DNA of 64,000 nucleotides from Pontibacillus yanchengensis (GTDB lineage Bacteria; Bacillota; Bacilli; Bacillales; BH030062): the NCBI RefSeq assembly GCF_009856295.1, contig NZ_WMEU01000003.1, positions 186,001 through 250,000 on the forward strand, read 5' to 3'. Shown here one piece after another: positions 23,682 to 31,890 of the stretch. The notes beneath the pieces were generated by a model. The model was not told the DNA's origin. It was given only the letters and a program-made list of their open reading frames with translations, and did not search any database. Within the stretch, counting starts at the first letter, position 1. Each line of letters starts with the position of its first letter. The translations under genes were made by a program, and so were the position numbers.

Positions 23682-23735
23682 TTATTTAGGTTTACGTTGT
23701 TCCATTTCATACGCTACTTCAAATTCGTTAAACAT
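23682..23735 (-). CDS. Microprotein MFNEFEVAYEMEQRKPK (cassette B, first)
   Basis: 17 codons from ATG 23735 after AAAGGAGG. Identical to its cassette A partner except two Arg-to-Lys changes at the end. Promoter-proximal member of the cassette. Function unknown. Confidence 0.72.
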   Translation of the reverse strand: MFNEFEVAYEMEQRKPK

Positions 23736-23883
23736 GCTGTCATCCTCCTTTAGGTGGCGGGTTGTTGTTGTGTTTCTTTCTATCTTAAGTATAGGTGGTG
23801 GAGCATTTTTCCATAACGGCAGCGAGCATGAACTTTTCCCGGTCTATAGACGGAGAAGGCTCTCAGACTGCCCAGGTTGGCAC

Positions 23884-23919
23884 AAAAAAAGCCCAACAAG
23901 CTCATTTAGGCCTGTTGGG
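23884..23919 (-). terminator. Terminator-like hairpin before cassette B
   Basis: CCCAACA and TGTTGGG (23892-23898, 23913-23919) followed on the minus strand by CTTTTTTTG. It would stop transcription from the repeat array upstream and insulate cassette B. Confidence 0.75.
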
Positions 23920-23973
23920 ACAGGGTGGGATACTGTATTGGATGTTAGTCACGTTGGTTAACCGTTATGCACG

Positions 23974-24225
23974 TATCGCTAGGCGGTATGCACAGTTTTT
24001 ATGCTCATATCGCCCGCCGATACGCTCACTCCAGCGCGGTTTATACTCGTATCGCTGTTCGCTATACTCGCTCCGATCTGGTTTATACACGAATCGCCCG
24101 CCGATATGCACGCTTCATCCCGATTAATGCCCGTATCGCCCACCGATATGCATACTTCATCCCAGCGTATGCCCGTATCGACGACTGCTACGCTCGCTCC
24201 GACCCAGTTTATGCTCGCATCTCAA
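23974..24225. repeat. Intergenic array with 42-bp (2 x 21) period
   Basis: The string TATCG recurs at 24008, 24050, 24134 and 24176 with a variant at 24092: exactly 42 bp apart. The unit contains CGCCCACCGATATGCATAC and variants. The core is the reverse complement of GCATATCGGTGGG in the array at 59771-60040. Some reading frames stay open across it, but no ribosome site or family supports coding. Confidence 0.8.
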
Positions 24226-24242
24226 CTCCATCACATCATAAA

Positions 24243-24282
24243 AAAAGACCTACAAGCTCCAGAGAGCCTGTAGATCTTTTCA
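24243..24282 (-). terminator. Terminator of the DUF4309 protein gene
   Basis: AAAGACCTACAAGCTC and GAGCCTGTAGATCTTTT pair with few mismatches; T7 follows on the minus strand. A shorter T-run on the plus side makes it possibly bidirectional. Confidence 0.85.
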
Positions 24283-24288
24283 TTTTTA

Positions 24289-25095
24289 TTAATGACCTAA
24301 TTCAACAAGGGAAATATCAACAAGTTTAGAGGACTTCTCTTTTGTTTCGAAGTCGACTAGTAATTTGTAGTTGTCACCGATATTTTCATAAATCATGATG
24401 TAGTTGTCGCTTCCAATTGTGTTAACGCCTTCGCTTGTTGGTTCGCCAAGAACTTGAATGAGGTCTTCTCTGTGTAGGTCCATGTCAGATACATAGTTTG
24501 CAAGAACGTGGATGTAGTCGCTCTTGATTGAGTAGCCATATCCATAACCTTTGTCAGGGTAGCTCATAATGTCTGCGCCTTCTACGTCAGCTGTTTCAAA
24601 ATCTGTTCCTATTTCATCTTTAACTTCTTGCTTCGTTACGCCTGTTTGTAGAGGCATGCCTTTCATTTTGCCTTCCGTTAACAGTTGTGCAAATTCTGAA
24701 TCAAGATAAGAGTCCTCTTTTGCTGTATCAGCCGTAGTGAAGTCCATCGTAACGTCTTCTTTTAATGTTTTCCCATTCGTAAACTGTAAGTCTGAATCTA
24801 CATTTAATGTGTAAGATGTATCTGGATCATAGTTGTCTGCTGGTGCGTACACATATGCTTTTTTTCCATCAAACGTAACCACGTTTTGTACTGCTTCGCC
24901 ATCTTCATTCATGACTGCGATGTATTTGCGATTAGCAGCTGCGTCATCTACCTCTGTGTTAAAGGTAATCGTCCATTTTTTGCCTAAGGATACGTTTTCC
25001 TCTGCTTCCATTTCTTTTGCAGCGCTCACGGAAATGCTTGAAACAAGCATAATAGCAAGTGTAAGCATGATGGAACTCCAGATTTTTTTGTGCAT
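24289..25095 (-). CDS. Secreted Ig-like + DUF4309-type protein
   Basis: 268 residues from ATG 25095, chosen since TGGAGG stands before it; the frame extends 37 codons further without support. Signal peptide (MHKKIWSSIMLTLAIMLVSSISVSA), then an SbsA_Ig/Big_5-like domain (KKWTITFNTEVDDAAANRKY ... NYDPDTSYTLNVDS ... VTMDFTT), then a C-terminal DUF4309-like domain (GMPLQTGVTKQEVKDEIG ... VLANYVSDMDLHREDLIQVLG). Exported; function unknown. Its N-terminal domain is shared with the proteins at 21030 and 25361, which lie next to it. Confidence 0.75.
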   Translation of the reverse strand: MHKKIWSSIMLTLAIMLVSSISVSAAKEMEAEENVSLGKKWTITFNTEVDDAAANRKYIAVMNEDGEAVQNVVTFDGKKAYVYAPADNYDPDTSYTLNVDSDLQFTNGKTLKEDVTMDFTTADTAKEDSYLDSEFAQLLTEGKMKGMPLQTGVTKQEVKDEIGTDFETADVEGADIMSYPDKGYGYGYSIKSDYIHVLANYVSDMDLHREDLIQVLGEPTSEGVNTIGSDNYIMIYENIGDNYKLLVDFETKEKSSKLVDISLVELGH

Positions 25096-25360
25096 GAAAT
25101 ACCTCCATTTTAAAAGATAGTCTGTCATTATATTCCCATGTTGGAACAATTTTACGCATGGGTTTATTTTTTTAGACGCAACGATAAATAGGGAGGTTTC
25201 ATACAATTTGGTTGATTATTATATTTTAAACCTTTTTAGGTCAAACATCTTACTTTCGAGAAAAATTCGTCATTTCCGTCATATAATGGTTTGAACCCCT
25301 CATTATGGTGGTACATAGCTATTACGTACTTATTTTTTTAATAAAGGGGTTTTGGTTTAC

Positions 25361-26497
25361 ATGTATAAATTAGCAAGGATAGCATCGCTTGCCTTATTAG
25401 CGTTTTTGATTCTATCCAATCAACAAGAAGTTTCAGCACTAGAAACGGATCGTGAACGAACAGTTGAACCGACTAAGACGTTTACGATTAGCTTGAATAC
25501 AGAGGTTCAATCATCCGCACTAGAAAATGGTTTTGTTGTGAAGAATGCGAATGGAGAAGCTGTTAACGCAGATGTTTATTTTGGTGAAAGTCAAAAGAAA
25601 GTAAAAGTGGCTGCCCCTGAAGGTGGATATGAAGACGGGAATACATACACACTACATATTTTGAAAGATCAGGTTTGTTCAGCGCAGGAAGCATGCATGA
25701 ATAATAGTATCGAGCTCTCTTTTACAATTGATGGAGATTTCAATCCGGAAAACGTACTCCAGAGAATAATCGATGAAGAAGATGACGTTCATACAATGAT
25801 TGAAAACCACCTCCAGGATTGGGAAGAGGTACAAAAACCGATTAGCGATATTCCTGAAGAGGATTTCCGCCAGGGTCTAGAGGGTGGTTACACGAAGGAG
25901 TATATTGAAAATCACTGGATTGAAGATATATATCAAACAGCAAATCGGACAGATTTTTATGAACCACATCGTTTCTTCCCACTAGCATCTCATGAATTAT
26001 CCGAGCTTATTGAGTATGAGGTTGTAAAAGTTGATGAAGATACGCGTGAATTATACGTTTCCGAGTTTTACCTTCATGTACCAAAAATGTGGAAGTACAC
26101 TATGGAAAAAGTAGATGGCGAATGGTTGATTGATGATTTGGAATCCATCTTCCATCCAATCGATCACGAATCGATGATTACCAACACACTATACAACAAT
26201 GGCACATATGACTTTGGAGCTTTTTCCGGTGAAAATAGCTACACCATTGAATCGGATTTACCAAGACCATACAAAGTGATGTATAAGGAAAAAAGTAGTG
26301 ATAACGAAGAATACAAAAGAGTAGAACCGGTTGAATCCTATTCTCTGAACGATATCATTGCCAAGGACTACTACTATTTCACAACCAAAAATCCTGAGGG
26401 TGAAAAAGTAGGCGAATACCGCGTAGGTGTTGAAGACCATAAGCTATATGACGTGTTGAACGAAAAAGAACTAGAATCGGAATTTTATAGTGAGTAA
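25361..26497 (+). CDS. Secreted Ig-like-domain protein
   Basis: 378 residues. Signal peptide (MYKLARIASLALLAFLILSN), an Ig-like domain (TKTFTISLNTEVQSSALENG ... GGYEDGNTYTLHILKDQ ... ELSFTID) containing two cysteines (CSAQEAC), then a mostly acidic C-terminal part of unknown fold (VDGEWLIDDLESIF looks NTF2-like). AAAGGGG lies 11 nt before ATG 25361. Divergent from the DUF4309-type paralog with about 265 bp between. Exported, probably wall-associated; role unknown. Confidence 0.7.
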   Translation: MYKLARIASLALLAFLILSNQQEVSALETDRERTVEPTKTFTISLNTEVQSSALENGFVVKNANGEAVNADVYFGESQKKVKVAAPEGGYEDGNTYTLHILKDQVCSAQEACMNNSIELSFTIDGDFNPENVLQRIIDEEDDVHTMIENHLQDWEEVQKPISDIPEEDFRQGLEGGYTKEYIENHWIEDIYQTANRTDFYEPHRFFPLASHELSELIEYEVVKVDEDTRELYVSEFYLHVPKMWKYTMEKVDGEWLIDDLESIFHPIDHESMITNTLYNNGTYDFGAFSGENSYTIESDLPRPYKVMYKEKSSDNEEYKRVEPVESYSLNDIIAKDYYYFTTKNPEGEKVGEYRVGVEDHKLYDVLNEKELESEFYSE

Positions 26498-26500
26498 GAT

Positions 26501-26534
26501 AAAAGAGCTGTCCTGAGGGATGGCTCTTTTTTTT
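26501..26534 (+). terminator. Terminator after the Ig-like protein gene
   Basis: AAAAGAGCTGTCC and GGATGGCTCTTTT (26501-26513, 26518-26530) with a T8 tail. Confidence 0.88.
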
Positions 26535-26564
26535 GTGATGGGGGAGGAGCAAGACAGAAGGCAG

Positions 26565-26690
26565 GATATCTGCGAATTAGGTGTAGATATCAGCGACTTT
26601 ACGCATGATATCAGCGAGAATTTCAATATATCGGCGACTTTACGATATATATCCGCGACACGGATCCAACTATCGGAGACCTCAGCAACC
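26565..26690. repeat. Intergenic array with 21-bp period (GATATCNGCGA)
   Basis: Six units begin at 26565, 26586, 26607, 26627, 26648 and 26669; the first three carry GATATC followed by TGCGA or AGCGA, later ones TATATCGGCGA and variants. The period equals two turns of DNA. Two more units lie at 29411-29452. Confidence 0.8.
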
Positions 26691-26711
26691 CCACAGCCAT
26701 CAACATGAAAA

Positions 26712-26740
26712 GAAGCCTATCCTGACGGCGGATAGGCTTC
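26712..26740 (-). terminator. Hairpin with T-run on the minus strand
   Basis: GAAGCCTATCC and GGATAGGCTTC (26712-26722, 26730-26740), perfect 11 bp; TTTT follows on the minus strand. No minus-strand gene is evident before it, so it may belong to a lost gene. Confidence 0.6.
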
Positions 26741-26752
26741 TCACATAGGGAG

Positions 26753-26780
26753 GCTCACTTGATTGGGAAGTGAGCTTTTT
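26753..26780 (+). terminator. Second hairpin with T5 tail
   Basis: GCTCACTT and AAGTGAGC (26753-26760, 26768-26775) then TTTTT. Backs up the terminator at 26501. Confidence 0.7.
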
Positions 26781-26981
26781 AATATAGGGGAAGTACATAA
26801 GCTAGACGCAAAAGTTACGAACAATGCGGCTCTAGCATCTGCATTGCACCCAACTCGGCTCCAGCAAAAGCCATGTTCAGCGATTATTTTGTGCTATGAC
26901 GGTAGCTCAAAACTCGCTGAATGAGTTGGTTACATACATACCATACGAATGGAGGGGGGAGAGCATGAGGGTGGATTCGAA

Positions 26982-27083
26982 ATGGATTATTTTACATTTA
27001 TATTACGGAGGAAGGGACGGACGTGGCGGGAATTGAATCGCTATGGAATGTCTGAATTTCTTGTTCAAAAAAACGTCACATAA
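26982..27083 (+). CDS. Possible 33-residue basic peptide
   Basis: ATG 26982 about 9 nt after GAGGGTGG; reads MDYFTFILRRKGRTWRELNR and on to FLVQKNVT, with a hydrophobic start and strongly basic centre. A 23-codon frame from ATG 26964 with a better ribosome site overlaps it, so translation of this frame is uncertain. No family known. The remainder of 26781-27163 shows nothing else apart from the upstream region of the penicillin-binding protein gene. Confidence 0.35.
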   Translation: MDYFTFILRRKGRTWRELNRYGMSEFLVQKNVT

Positions 27084-27163
27084 CCCTAATGGTAGTTAAT
27101 TACCAATAAATGTGGTAAAATTTGGGCTGGATTGTAATCTATTTGTAACAGAGGTGTAAAAAT

Positions 27164-29335
27164 ATGGGGAAGAAGAAGAACGGTAAAAAGTCACAAGTAC
27201 CTTTTCGGTTGAATGTGCTCTTTTTTCTCATCTTCTTGTTATTTTCTGGACTCATTCTTCAATTAGGAGTTGTGCAAATCCTATATGGTGCAGATGCGCA
27301 AGAGGAGATCAATAAGACCACCAATCAAAAGGTAAGTGTTCCAGTGCCACGGGGGAAAATGTATGATCGGAATGGTAATGTCGTGGCGGATACGCAACCA
27401 CTCTACTCCATCACCTACACCCCTATGGATAAAACCCCAAGCCAACAGCATCATCTCGAGTTGGCGAAAGAATTAGCGAAATTAATTGATATGAATGAAG
27501 AAGATACGGAGAATATTCCGGTTCGAGATCAGAAAGATTATTGGATTCTAAATAATGAAGGTGCGAAAAAAGAACGCCTAACAGAAGAAGAATTGAAGTA
27601 CACAGATGAGGAAAAGGCTGCGGACGCACCAACTCCTTATGAGATTTTACTAGATAAAATTGATCCGGAGGAAGATCTTAACTATGGCAAAAAAGAATTA
27701 GAAATCATAGCGATTAAACGGAAAATGGATAGTGCCTATGCGTTCACCCCTCATGTCATCAAAAATAAAAATGTGACACAAGAGGAGTACGCAAGAGTAG
27801 CTGAGCACCAACAAGATCTTCAAGGAATCAACGTGTCAACAGATTGGAAACGCTCCTATCCATATGAAGGTCATTTCCGTGACTTTTTAGGAAGTGTGAC
27901 AGAAGATGGCTTGCCTCGTGATAGTCTAGACTATTTCTTAGCTCGAAATTATAGTCGAAATGCTCGTGTTGGGGATAGTGGGCTTGAGAAAAAATACGAG
28001 GCGCTGTTAAAAGGACAGAAGAAAACCATTCAATATGAGACAGATCGAAACGGCAATATTGTCGATGAAAATGTGATCAATAAAGGGCAACAAGGCAAAA
28101 ATCTGCAACTAACGGTAGATATGGAACTACAACAAAGAATGGACGAAATTTTAAAAGAGCACATTACAAAGGCTAGGAATAAATTTCCATACGCAAATCG
28201 CTTCCTCGATGAAGCGATGGCTGTAGCAATGAATCCGCAAACTGGTGAAATCCTTGGAATGTCAGGACAAACGTGGAACGATGATTCTGGAGAATTCCGT
28301 AACACTGGAATAAACACGGTCACCTCACCTGTAGCCCCAGGTTCTGCAGTGAAGGGGGCGACGTTGCTTGCTGGATACGATTATGGCGTTGTGTCAGCGG
28401 GCGAGACGATTCTGGATCAACCAATTGATTTGGCAGGAACGCCGCTAAAAGCTTCCTACTCCAATTTAGGTTATGTTAATGATATTGAAGCCTTGAAACG
28501 ATCCTCCAACGTCTACATGTTCCACATCGGCATGAGGATTGCAGGCGACCCAAGTTACCAAAAGGGAGAAAAATTGTCCTATCAACCTGGGCGCTTCCAA
28601 GTGTTCCGTAACTATTACGCCCAATTTGGACTTGGAGTGAAAACAGGCATTGATTTGCCAAGTGAGACGGAAACGGCAGGCCTGTTGAGTGATAATTATC
28701 GTGCAGGTAATATGCTCGACCTTGCAATTGGACAGTATGATACGTACTCTGCTCTTCAGCTAGCTCAATATGTGTCGACTATTGCTAATGACGGATATCG
28801 ACTCCAGCCACGTCTCGTCAACGACGTAAGAAAGCCGGTTACGAATAAAGAAAATAAAAATCAGTTAGGGCCTATCATCCAGTCAAATGATTCCAATGTT
28901 TTAAACCGAATTACGATGGAAGAAAGGTATATCGAACGTGTACAAAAAGGGTTTTACCAAGTATTCAACAACCCACGCGGTACAGCAGATGGCTATTTTG
29001 CTGATGCAGAAGGATACACTGCAGCCGGAAAAACCGGTACGGCCCAGGTCAATTACTACGAACCATTGCGTGATGAAAATGGCGATACCTATGACTACAA
29101 GCCTCACGAACTTGAAAACCTTACATTGGTAGGCTACGCACCATACGAAGACCCAGAAATCGCATTTGCCGTCCTCGTACCAAACACCGGCTCCGTCAGC
29201 ACTGGCTACACCCAATACCAAGCCAATAAAGAAATTGGTAGAGATATCTTGGACGCCTATTTTCAATTGAAGGAGGAACGAGGCTTGAATGGGAATGCTG
29301 ATGAAGAGGAAGAAAATGAAGAGAATGAGGAATAG
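27164..29335 (+). CDS. Class B penicillin-binding protein (PbpA/PbpH type transpeptidase)
   Basis: 723 residues. Short basic cytoplasmic start, one membrane span (about 17-40), dimerisation/pedestal domain (RGKMYDRNGNVVADTQP) and a transpeptidase domain with the active-site Ser in SAVK (394-397), SSN (447-449) and KTG (623-625), followed by a very acidic tail DEEEENEENEE. Class B PBPs cross-link peptidoglycan outside the membrane; PbpA/PbpH-type proteins of B. subtilis serve side-wall elongation. The PGSAVK spelling is typical of that pair. AGAGGTG lies before ATG 27164. It is followed by a strong terminator and stands alone. Confidence 0.88.
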   Translation: MGKKKNGKKSQVPFRLNVLFFLIFLLFSGLILQLGVVQILYGADAQEEINKTTNQKVSVPVPRGKMYDRNGNVVADTQPLYSITYTPMDKTPSQQHHLELAKELAKLIDMNEEDTENIPVRDQKDYWILNNEGAKKERLTEEELKYTDEEKAADAPTPYEILLDKIDPEEDLNYGKKELEIIAIKRKMDSAYAFTPHVIKNKNVTQEEYARVAEHQQDLQGINVSTDWKRSYPYEGHFRDFLGSVTEDGLPRDSLDYFLARNYSRNARVGDSGLEKKYEALLKGQKKTIQYETDRNGNIVDENVINKGQQGKNLQLTVDMELQQRMDEILKEHITKARNKFPYANRFLDEAMAVAMNPQTGEILGMSGQTWNDDSGEFRNTGINTVTSPVAPGSAVKGATLLAGYDYGVVSAGETILDQPIDLAGTPLKASYSNLGYVNDIEALKRSSNVYMFHIGMRIAGDPSYQKGEKLSYQPGRFQVFRNYYAQFGLGVKTGIDLPSETETAGLLSDNYRAGNMLDLAIGQYDTYSALQLAQYVSTIANDGYRLQPRLVNDVRKPVTNKENKNQLGPIIQSNDSNVLNRITMEERYIERVQKGFYQVFNNPRGTADGYFADAEGYTAAGKTGTAQVNYYEPLRDENGDTYDYKPHELENLTLVGYAPYEDPEIAFAVLVPNTGSVSTGYTQYQANKEIGRDILDAYFQLKEERGLNGNADEEEENEENEE

Positions 29336-29341
29336 GATAGG

Positions 29342-29371
29342 AACCCCGCTCTGGGAGAGAGCGGGGTTTTT
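29342..29371 (+). terminator. Terminator of the penicillin-binding protein gene
   Basis: AACCCCGCTCT and AGAGCGGGGTT (29342-29352, 29358-29368) with T-run. Confidence 0.95.
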
Positions 29372-29551
29372 GTGTGGCTGGGGGAGTGGTTGGGGGTGAA
29401 GTTGAGGAGCTGATCTGGGATATCTGCGAGTTGTCTATTTTATCCGCGCCTTTCGCTCAGTCAGGGCTACAAGTACCGCCCGCATCTAAAATTATTAAAA
29501 TTTTTCATTCTTATATTAAACACAACGTCAATAAAATGTTCAAAACACCTA

Positions 29552-29565
29552 AGTAAGCGTTTTCA
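29552..29565. promoter_or_regulatory. Candidate CcpA cre site
   Basis: AGTAAGCGTTTTCA matches 13 of 14 positions of TGTAAGCGTTTTCA, a standard catabolite-responsive element. A TTGACA hexamer follows at 29584-29589. Position before the GntR operon fits carbon catabolite control. Confidence 0.55.
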
Positions 29566-29664
29566 ATATGCGTTAAGCTCTTTTTGACACATTGTTAAAA
29601 TAACGCAAAAATAAGAAAAGTCTGAATTCTTTATTTACGAACGAATATCTCTCTGATACATTTA

Positions 29665-29692
29665 ATGTATACATTATACAGTCCACTGTATA
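29665..29692. promoter_or_regulatory. Twin palindromic operators before the GntR gene
   Basis: ATGTATACAT (29665-29674) and TATACAGT-CC-ACTGTATA (29675-29692, perfect 8-bp arms) lie back to back, ending 12 bp before the start codon. GntR/FadR-type repressors bind such short palindromes, so autoregulation of the whole operon is likely. Confidence 0.7.
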
Positions 29693-29704
29693 GGAGAGGT
29701 TCAT

Positions 29705-30382
29705 ATGGATAGATTGAACATAAATCCAATCAAGAAGCGGCAGACGATGAAAGAGATTGCGTATGATGAGATTAAGAGTGCTATTCTAACTGGTCAATTG
29801 GACAAAAAAGAGTATTATCCTGAGACATTATTGGCAGAAACTCTGAATACGTCTCGCACTCCAGTTAGAGAGGCAGCTAATGAACTTGTAGCAGAAGGAC
29901 TTTTACTGGTATATCCACGTAAAGGCTATAAGGTGAAAGAGATTAGTGCAGATGAGAGAGAGCAGATTGTCTATCTACGAACATGCATTGAGAAAAAGGC
30001 ATTAGAAGTATTGCATAGCAAGATTACCGAAGATCAATTGTCTGAGTTGGATGAAATTATAGAGAAGCAGCGAGAAGCCATGGAAGTAGAGGATCGTTAC
30101 GTGTTCATTGAATATGATCAAAAAATGCATGCTACGTTCGTTCAGATGGCAGAATTAAATATCATGGAAGATATTTTTCAAAAGATTTATAACTTGATGA
30201 GATTGATAGGGCATACCGCTCTTATGAAACAAGGACGGATGAAGGAAGTTATCGAGGAACATAAGCAGGTTGTACAAGCTTTGCGAGATGGTAATTATGA
30301 TGAAGCTTCTGGAAATCTATTAAGTCACTTAACCAACACGCATCAAATTGTACAAACAATCGAAGATACCAAAACAAATTAG
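29705..30382 (+). CDS. GntR-family (FadR/FCD-type) transcriptional regulator
   Basis: 225 residues: N-terminal winged helix (AYDEIKSAILTGQL ... LLAETLNTSRTPVREAANELVAEGLL) and an all-helical FCD domain (ISADEREQIVYLRTCIEKKAL ... EEHKQVVQALRDGNYDEASGNLLSHL) that binds a carboxylate-type effector, often through a metal site. First gene of an operon with DUF2848, an amidase and a TRAP transporter, all within a few bases of one another. Operators at 29665-29692 suggest it represses its own operon until the transported compound binds. Confidence 0.9.
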   Translation: MDRLNINPIKKRQTMKEIAYDEIKSAILTGQLDKKEYYPETLLAETLNTSRTPVREAANELVAEGLLLVYPRKGYKVKEISADEREQIVYLRTCIEKKALEVLHSKITEDQLSELDEIIEKQREAMEVEDRYVFIEYDQKMHATFVQMAELNIMEDIFQKIYNLMRLIGHTALMKQGRMKEVIEEHKQVVQALRDGNYDEASGNLLSHLTNTHQIVQTIEDTKTN

Positions 30383-30399
30383 TAAGGAGATTCGTGTTA

Positions 30400-31071
30400 A
30401 TGGCAACTATTACTCATTCATTTCATATGAACAAGCAATCAAAAGATATTGAATTTAATCATTGTTATTGCATTGGGTACTCAGGTCGAAATCAAGAGAA
30501 AGCGAAAGAACATATTCAAGAATTGGCCGAGTTAGGGGTTCCAGAACCTGACGATATACCAGCACTATTTCCACTTCGAACCAGTGCTGTTTCCTTTTCA
30601 GACGAGTTAGAAGTGGTAGGAAATCAAACGAGTGGCGAGGCTGAAATTGTGCTCGTTTTTGATGAAGAAGGAGACATCTACGTGACGGTAGGAAGTGATC
30701 ATACCGATCGTGGGTTAGAAACGGTTAGCATTCAAAAGTCAAAGCAAGTGTGTGATAAACCGCTCGCTACGGAACTATGGAAGCTTGAAGATGTGAAAGA
30801 CCACTGGGACAAGCTGGAACTTAGCGCTTACACATATGACCAGGGGGAAGAAACATTATATCAATCGCATTCCATTGAAGCGATTTTACATGTAGATGAC
30901 CTTTTAACGTATATGAAGGAAAAAGAACTCCCAACCAAGCAAAATGTCGTCTATTGTGGGACGGTCCCTTTATTAGAGGGGTTTAAATATGGAGATGCAT
31001 TTCAGGTTACGTTGAAAGACCCTGTCTATGACAGGAGTATCACAAAAAAATACTCAGTTAAACGATTGTAA
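30400..31071 (+). CDS. DUF2848 family protein
   Basis: 223 residues from ATG 30400 (AAGGAGA at 30384-30390). Contains VTVGSDHTDRGLETVSIQKSKQVCDKP and WDKLELSAY, the conserved block of DUF2848, a family related in look to fumarylacetoacetate-hydrolase-type folds and often encoded with amidases and transporters. Soluble; enzymatic role unproven. Lies 17 bp after gntR and 12 bp before the amidase gene, so it probably acts in the same catabolic route. Confidence 0.8.
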   Translation: MATITHSFHMNKQSKDIEFNHCYCIGYSGRNQEKAKEHIQELAELGVPEPDDIPALFPLRTSAVSFSDELEVVGNQTSGEAEIVLVFDEEGDIYVTVGSDHTDRGLETVSIQKSKQVCDKPLATELWKLEDVKDHWDKLELSAYTYDQGEETLYQSHSIEAILHVDDLLTYMKEKELPTKQNVVYCGTVPLLEGFKYGDAFQVTLKDPVYDRSITKKYSVKRL

Positions 31072-31083
31072 GGAGGGATATTC

Positions 31084-31878
31084 ATGAACGTAGCAATCTA
31101 TCAAATGGATGTTATACCAGGGGATGTGAGAGCGAATCACAAACGTGTGGAAGAATGGATGGAAAAAACGGTTCCAAATAGTGACTATGAAATCGTTGTT
31201 CTTCCAGAAATGTGGACCACAGCTTATACATTACCCGAGCTTCAGGAAATCGCAGACGTTGACGGAGAGCCAACTACATCTTTTTTACAAAAGATGGCCA
31301 AACAGTATGGTGTTCACGTAGTAGGTGGATCATTTGCCAATAAGATTGAAGGGGAAGTCTACAATACAGCTATTGTCGTGAACAAACAAGGGGAAGTGGT
31401 TCATACCTATGACAAGATTCATCTTGTACCTATGTTGGATGAACCTACGTATCTAGCAGGAGGAAAGGAAAGTGCGAAGATATTCGAGCTGGATGGGGTG
31501 AAAATGGGAATCATCATTTGCTATGATTTACGTTTTCCTGAATTAACTCGTCAGCTTGCATTAGAAGGAGCCGAGGTTTTATTTATTGTAGCAGAATGGC
31601 CATTAGCACGAAGAAATCACTGGGTGGCGCTTCAAAAAGCTAGAGCCATTGAGAATCAGATGTATGTTATTTCAAGTGGTCGAGTCGGGAGCTATAACGG
31701 CACAACGTTTAGTGGAACATCCTTCATTATAGATCCTTTGGGCGATGTTGTAGCTGAAGGAAGTATTGAAAACGAAGAGACGATTGTTGGAGAACTTGAT
31801 TCATCAAAGGTACGAGATGCTAGAAAAAATGTACCTGTATTTCAAACGCGTGTAACGAATCTTTATAAATATTATTAG
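31084..31878 (+). CDS. Carbon-nitrogen hydrolase (nitrilase superfamily amidase)
   Basis: 264 residues with the Glu-Lys-Cys triad of the superfamily: Glu42 (LPEMW), Lys111 (TYDKIHL) and Cys146 (IICYDLRFPE). Members hydrolyse amides such as omega-amides or N-carbamoyl compounds in the cytoplasm. The sequence is close to the omega-amidase/YafV-like branch by these motifs; the substrate is not determined. Operon context (TRAP importer, DUF2848, D-glutamate-cyclase-like protein) suggests hydrolysis of an imported amide or lactam-derived acid. Confidence 0.87.
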   Translation: MNVAIYQMDVIPGDVRANHKRVEEWMEKTVPNSDYEIVVLPEMWTTAYTLPELQEIADVDGEPTTSFLQKMAKQYGVHVVGGSFANKIEGEVYNTAIVVNKQGEVVHTYDKIHLVPMLDEPTYLAGGKESAKIFELDGVKMGIIICYDLRFPELTRQLALEGAEVLFIVAEWPLARRNHWVALQKARAIENQMYVISSGRVGSYNGTTFSGTSFIIDPLGDVVAEGSIENEETIVGELDSSKVRDARKNVPVFQTRVTNLYKYY

Positions 31879-31890
31879 GGGGACTTACTC

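Larger units (their letters stand above)
23387..23872 (-). repeat. Micro-ORF cassette B of a tandem duplication
   Basis: Direct repeat partner of 22828-23343, same order and strand: conserved upstream block, micro-ORFs MFNEFEVAYEMEQRKPK, MFNDFELEHLIEERRPR and MILTEAEIRDMIDQRKPRR, then a terminator. About 43 bp separate the two cassettes. Each should give its own transcript. Confidence 0.85.

Noticed and set aside
23266..23961. A plus-strand open frame of 231 codons across the micro-ORF cassettes
   Set aside because: No ribosome site, it contains both terminators and the repeated leader in antisense, and its duplicated segments simply mirror the tandem repeat. The minus-strand micro-ORFs explain the region better.
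23974..24225. Possible CRISPR array
   Set aside because: Units are contiguous and degenerate, with no constant repeat alternating with unique spacers and no cas gene nearby. The same holds for the arrays at 26565, 35611, 39872 and 59771.
23967..24329. Open frames of up to 120 codons in the 42-bp array
   Set aside because: A repeat with a period divisible by three leaves several frames open; composition is repetitive (ARRYARF-like) and no start signal is present.
28901..29266. A 121-codon minus-strand frame inside the penicillin-binding protein gene
   Set aside because: Antisense of the transpeptidase domain with KTG motif; shadow only.
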